Below, in pieces: positions 59,136 through 64,000 of a DNA stretch of 64,000 bases. How positions within the stretch are numbered: the stretch's first letter is position 1; each line of letters opens with the position of its first letter. Source of the DNA: Haliotis asinina (taxonomy: Eukaryota; Mollusca; Gastropoda; Lepetellida; Haliotidae); assembly GCF_037392515.1 (NCBI RefSeq), contig NC_090285.1, positions 5,335,501 through 5,399,500 of the forward strand, written 5' to 3'. The translations under genes and the position numbers were made by a program. The notes beneath the pieces are model-generated. The model worked only from the letters and a program-made list of their open reading frames with translations, ran no database searches and was not told where the DNA came from.

Positions 59136-60109
59136 ACAGAGAGCACACAAGTTCTTTGAGGAGAGGAAAATCACTTCAGTGACCGCCAAACCGAAAAAGA
59201 AGAGATTTGTACCACCATATCTTGGAGGAAACCTGCTCAAACAGAAAAAATGTATACATCATGAAATCAACAAAAAACAACACTCAAAAGAAAGAATTTG
59301 TTCGTCCAGTAAAGAAAAACAAACCTTTAATAGCAGTACCAAACACTTCTACTTCCAGTCCACAGCCTGGTCCATCGGCATACCATGCAGATGATTCGGA
59401 CCCCAGCAAATCTTCCCATGCATCTGATGATGACTATGAAAATTGTTGTGTTTGTGGTAAGAACAGTCCCCCAGCCATGAGGTCCCTCCCCTATCTTGTC
59501 ACAGTGAAGTGGACCCTGTGTGACAAGCGTCAGCACTGGACCCATTTGTCATTTTGCACTGACATCACTTGTGTGAGGCGCCACAGTGAATTTCTCTGTC
59601 CACATTGTGAATAAATTCTCTAAATGACTGTGAAACTAATATGATTGAACATTTGTGCATTCTATTTTTGGAAGCCTGATAATGTTTCATTATGGACACA
59701 GTTTTGTGCAACTTGGATAGCCAAAAAATATCTCAACCGTTTTCACACTGAGGTGAGTAAAGAAATTTCATTTTCTTTCCCTATTTCACTTTGCAATCCG
59801 AGTTTTAGTGTTTACCGCGATAGTCATCTCCTTTGGTAAATGTTAAGAGGCCTCGTTCGTCAAATGGCTCTCGCTGAAACACTATCAAAGTTAAAATGAT
59901 ATTTTCTCCACAAATGTACTGATTAAATGTCATGGTAATCGGATTTCATGATGAAGTAGGCCATATAAGTTCCAAATTCTGTTGACGATTACGGATATGC
60001 TAAGTACCACGATACTACGAAGTCGCAGGCTACTCACACATTTTTGAGAGATTCTTTCTTGGAGCATCAGCCTCTAAATCTGAGGATACAAATTTCATTT
60101 TATACTTGA

Positions 60110-62395
60110 TTAGGTTATTAGGTTATAACTCCAGGGTTGGGACAGGCAATGAACCACCCGAACCACAACCGAACTTTCTGGGAGATGTGTTCCCTGACGA
60201 AGAGGTAGTACCTCTTGACAAGAGACAATCTTGTGATAACTCTAACAATAGATCTGGTAGAAGGCTAATAGAACTGTGTTATACGTACAAGTTGTATATT
60301 CTGAATGGTCGTGTGCAAAGAGATAAAGCCGGTGAGTTTACATATATATCTAGCCAGGGCTCATCGGTAATTGATTATTGCATTGCTGAGGCGTTTGAAC
60401 TGATTGAATCGTTCCAAGTAGAGTCCCGAGTAGATTCAGATCACATGCCATTAACGGCAAAACTCAAAGTCAATGAGCAAAGGCACCAGCTAGTAAATAA
60501 TAGCAAAAATGATTATAACACAGACATACACTGCTCCGACAGAATTGTATGGAACCATACTAAGTCAGATGTGTACACCGACAATATAAAACAGGCTGCT
60601 GACTCTTTTGTTGAAGCAACAAGATTAGTCCTTACAGTTGTTGACCATGCTCTTGATTAATTTGTAAAGACAGTATTTGGTGCAGCGGTCTGTATGTAAA
60701 AACATAACCCACAGCGTACCTTTAATGGTTTTTTATAGGTATTGTAAAAGATACACGTACTACACTCGCAAAGCCTTGCGTCGATTCCAAAGAAATAAAT
60801 CTGAGGAAAACCGAGTAATTATTGCAAACAGAGGAATTTATATAAGGGTGTCTGTAGGCGCACAAAGCTCTCGTATGAACGCAAAAAAGCTGATACATTA
60901 AAGCTGTCAGCACTCAAAGCAATCTACAGGTTTGTACAAGCTTGCGTCAAATGCCATTCTGCAGTCACTTATTTAATTGCCCGAATGGAGTGCGCCAAGG
61001 ATGCATCCTAAGTCCTTTATTATTTTCATTATTCATTGGTGAACTGCCAAACGCTGTGAACGAATGTGGCAGACACCACGTGCAATTATTCCCTGATTTA
61101 TATGAACTGGTGTCATCGGCCTTCAAAAGCAATTAAATATTCTTAAAACTTTTTCACACAATTGGGGATTAACTGTTAATCTTGAGAAAACACAAATTAC
61201 TGTGTTCAGAAAAGGGGGCATTCTTTCGAATAAGGATAAATGGTTCTATAAAGGAAGCCAAATTGCCACTGTAAATAGTTACAAATATTTAGGTGTTTGG
61301 TTTTGAAGTAACTTAAATATGACTGACTGCATCTGAGACCTAGCCAGCCGGGGGAAGAGAGCATTGATAGAAATCATTGTCAAACTAAACAAGATTGGAG
61401 TGATTGACCCGAAGACATATATTAAAATCTTTGATTCTGAGGTAATGCCGATATTATTATATGTCTGTGAGGTTTGGGGAGTAAAGCAATACCAGTTATT
61501 TGAAACGGTACACCTCCTAACCTGCAAACGATTTTAAGGGTAGGACAACAAACTCTCAAATTGAATGCTATTGTATATGACGAATTTGGTCGCTACCCAA
61601 TATATATAAATGCTTACATACGCTGTTGGCTAAAATTGCTCAGAATGAGCGATTGTAGACTGCCCAAAGAAGCGTATAATATGTTACGATATTTTGATGA
61701 CATTGGAAAAAAGAGTTGGGTATCGTTCGTAAAATATGATCTGTTTTCTCATGGCCTTGGGCATATCTGGATTAACCAAACTGTTGGTGATGAATTTTCA
61801 TTTGTACAGTTGTTTAAAAATGCTCTGATAAATGAATTTTCTCAAAGCTTGACATCCACTTTGTACATCACATATCTAGAGCTGTTATTCTGAGAATATA
61901 AATTCATATTTGAACCAGAAAGATACCTGTATATCATATCAGAAAAAAGTGCGCTATACTTCAAATCCAGATACATCAAATTCTGATGCAGTGTCTTGCC
62001 GTTAAGTTATAACGAAGGTAGGTGGCAGTCAATCGAACGGGGTTTACGTCTATGTCCCATTTGTAACACCAATGTAGAGGACGAGTATCATTTCACACTT
62101 ATATGCCACTTGTACAATGAAATCAGACTAACTTTTTTCCGGAACACTTTTGGAAATTTCCTTCTATCCATAAATTTGTATGTCTCTTATGTATATCTCA
62201 AGAGAATATAATCAAACGTATACAGTATTATATTTACCGTGCATATATAAAAAGAAATATGTATTTGCAAACACTCTAGTCTTCACCTGTATACTCTTGT
62301 CAAGTATATATATGGTATATCTTGTATATGGGCCCTTGGCCTCGTTACAAATAAACTCCTTTGACTTTTACTTTGACTTTGACTTGGCTTGACGT
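60110..62395 (+). mobile_element. CR1/L2/jockey-group LINE: ORF2 remnant and 3' end
   Basis: 60115-60657 encodes the C-terminal half of an APE-type endonuclease (NSRVGTGN..., NGRV.RDKAGEFTYIS, SSVIDYCI, DSDHMPLTAKL). The RT is internally deleted: only NGVRQGCILSPLLFSLFIGE (about 60975-61035) and the downstream thumb-like segments remain (NLEKTQITVF, KYLGVWF, ILLYVCEVWG). 61561-62200 gives the C-terminal region with LCPICNTNVEDEYHFTLICHLYN. The N-terminal half of the endonuclease is missing at the pogo junction. The 3' end carries cctttgacttttactttgac, a short repeat tail typical of CR1/L2-type LINEs, at about 62350-62395. Confidence 0.85.
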
Positions 62396-62589
62396 GGAGA
62401 AGAACTCTAAGGTAAGTAGGTCTACCAGTCACTTTGGCAGAAAACCTAGAAAATTAATCAAGGTTAACCGGTAATCAAATCACAAGTGCTTATAGCGTCA
62501 AAGGGACGCAACAGGTTACAGCTAACTGCTGAGCTCGCACGACTTGAGCAAACTTTTACCTGAACAATAAACATATTGCAACGTAATCT

Positions 62590-62745
62590 GGTGTCAGGTT
62601 CGCTGAATTGGTTCCGGCGTGTCATTGTGCCCTGCGCGTGTTTCTTGTACTCTGCTTGTCACTCGATTGTGTTGCCCAGGCTAGCTTATTTATAGACCTC
62701 CGCCATTCTGATTATTACTGAATGTGGTTTAAACAACAAACTCGA
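62590..62745 (+). mobile_element. Degenerate SINE body
   Basis: Reads gtcaggttcgctgaattggt, gcgtgtcattgtg, cactcgattgtg, tatttatagacctccgccat and ctgaatgtggtttaaac, a strongly decayed abalone-type SINE without head or tail. Confidence 0.5.
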
Positions 62746-63119
62746 CAACATCACTATCCTCTATCTCCATAATCTTCTCTCATTAACGATGTGTTATGTT
62801 AAAGAGTATATGGCAACTTTCTTGTTTCATTCTGCTTCTGCGAGCAGGATGTGCTACCCGAAGGAAAGACCAGGGTCTTTAGCATTACCTTCACTTCTTT
62901 CATTTATACCTGAATCAGGAAACTCATCAATCTTAATATCTGTGATGTAAGAATATGTATCTATGTTTGTTATTATGTTGATAATAGGTTTGCTAAGTAA
63001 ACAATGGTGGACAAATGCCAGCACGAGGAACCAGTAGTGTCACTTCCAGTAACTAGTCACAAATAATGCTGAGAAAAAACAGCTCGGAACAGAAACCCAA
63101 ACTCACTCGCAACCATGAG

Positions 63120-63290
63120 TGTTAGAACTGCTCTTCAACAAGCCATGCTTGTCGCAAGAGATTGATTGTTTAGGTCCGCCGATGTATATCACGGTATTTT
63201 GAGTGCATAGACTGATGGTGTCCGACACTGGATTGTCTGGTCCAGACTATGCTGAGTCATATATATGGAAACTCTTGAGTGTTGTCTTTA
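63120..63290 (+). mobile_element. Degenerate SINE
   Basis: Head acaagccatgcttgtcgcaa, then cactggattgtctggtccag at about 63223-63245 and a short decayed tail ending gagtgttgtctttaac. Confidence 0.5.
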
Positions 63291-63650
63291 ACAAGCTAGC
63301 AAACAAGAAGAACTTGCCAGCTGAGCCAAATAAATAGATATCGGCAAACCCGCTGGGGATAGCTGGAACAAGAATGTTTTACTCCAGTTTGAGAGTTGTT
63401 TGGGAAAACTGGTACATCCACACCAATCGCCAAAGCAAACACGACCGGTGTATTGGGTTGACACTATTCTCGACAGTAGCTTTAGTAAATACACCTTTGC
63501 GTATAAGATGGCATCAGCTTACAGTTGCTCTCATCAGGACCCTCACTGCTACTTCAACTTTTTAAGATGTGTGTCTTTTTTTTAAACTCATTATCAGATT
63601 TGGCTCTTCCTGACGATCATAATGGACAACGACGTAATTTCAACTCCAAC

Positions 63651-64000
63651 ACGTACCACCTACGTATAGTCAGCACCATGACGTACCACCTACGTATAGT
63701 CAGCACCATGACGTACCACCTACGTATAGTCAGCACCATGACGTACCACCTACGTACAGTCAGCACCATGACGTATCACCTACGTATAGTCAGCACCATG
63801 ACGTACCACCTACGTACAGTCAGCACCATGACGTACCACCTACGTACAGTCAGCACCATGACGTACCACCTACGTATAGTCAGCACCATGACGTACCACC
63901 TACGTATAGTCAGCACCATGACGTACCACCTACGTACAGTCAGCACCATGACGTACCACCTATGTAGTTAGCACCATGACGTACCACCTATGTAGTCAGC
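63651..64000 (+). repeat. 30-bp minisatellite running off the window edge
   Basis: The unit acgtaccacctacgtatagt + cagcaccatg occurs more than eleven times, with few variants (tatagt/tacagt; the last two units 28 bp). Because the unit is a multiple of three, an open frame of repeating ten-residue peptides (MTYHLRIVST) spans it. I regard this as non-coding. Confidence 0.9.

Larger units (their letters stand above)
56836..59856 (+). mobile_element. pogo/Tigger-like DNA transposon with C-terminal PHD-like zinc finger
   Basis: The left end after TA reads ctcagacctcgttgtaacgc...tatcgcggcaaac. The right end (complement) reads cgaggcctcttaac...tatcgcggtaaac, giving imperfect inverted ends. The transposase is spread over frames. 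A psq-type HTH is at 57580-57690 (QQAFAATQTGMSVHSAARQY), followed by the DDE domain with NLDETG (about 58060) and LFFDGQRSHIS (about 58290), then PPHTSHITQPLDV near 58370 and SAFRKSGIFPL at about 58555. A Ser/Pro repeat region and a C-terminal CCVCGK...LCDKRQHWTH.SFC...FLCPHC finger at 59445-59613 follow. An in-frame TGA (57570) and later frame shifts mark it as dead. A GTAAGT at 56984 and a pyrimidine-rich AG before 57522 suggest a 5' intron. It sits inside a LINE. Confidence 0.85.

Noticed and set aside
63525-63971. 148-residue open frame with ten-residue repeats
   Set aside because: It is the 30-bp minisatellite read in one frame. The unit is a multiple of three and lacks stops by chance; no splice sites or domain support a gene.
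63651-64000. CRISPR-like array
   Set aside because: The units are contiguous with no unique spacers, and the sequence is eukaryotic.

Overview
The window looks like genomic DNA of a marine gastropod, probably an abalone-like vetigastropod. This is inferred from intron-rich genes with short exons and GT-AG junctions, a dense load of Tc1/mariner, LINE and SINE debris, and many copies of a repeat ending in a 'gctgagtgcggcgtaaaact' tail followed by (CACT)n, which I associate with Haliotis genomes. There are no bacterial-style operons, no rRNA genes and no functional tRNA genes.

The backbone is a cluster of five SLC22-type (organic cation/anion transporter-like, major facilitator superfamily) loci. 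Three are traced from start codon to stop codon: gene A (minus, 13501 to 5630, 556 aa), gene B (plus, 17226 to 29226, 546 aa) and gene C (minus, 42830 to 35614, 558 aa). Gene D (minus, 54957 to 46012) has exons 2 to 10, but its first coding exon is not visible. A fifth locus at 3253 to 2607 (minus) shows only exons 1 and 2. All share the same ten-exon plan with the same intron phases (2,0,2,1,2,2,1,0,2), so they are products of local duplication. Gene B is the most divergent and is inverted relative to the others. A and B are divergently arranged around a 3.7 kb spacer; B and C converge.

Between and inside the genes lie fossil mobile elements. There are L1/Tx1-like LINE fragments at 1-1080 and 31.5-35.5 kb, and a third LINE fragment at 6.5-6.8 kb. 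A CR1/L2/jockey-group LINE runs from 55.6 to 62.4 kb; its ORF1 begins with a 2A-like motif, and it is split by a pogo/Tigger-like transposon which itself carries a SINE. At least five Tc1-like transposase remnants are present, along with two SINE families, two MITE families and one solo-LTR-like piece. The 31.5-35.5 kb LINE is interrupted by a 2.1 kb foldback element whose inverted arms are tandem repeats.

The most interesting local structures are: (i) minisatellites in intron 5 of genes A and C that appear to be seeded by the exon 5 splice donor and therefore carry many donor-like sites; (ii) a duplicated intron 1/exon 2 acceptor in some paralogs; (iii) the foldback element; (iv) the 2A-bearing LINE with nested pogo and SINE; (v) a probable GC-AG intron in gene B. 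I did not find a clearly novel multi-gene system. The window reads as a transporter gene cluster being remodelled by duplication and repeats.
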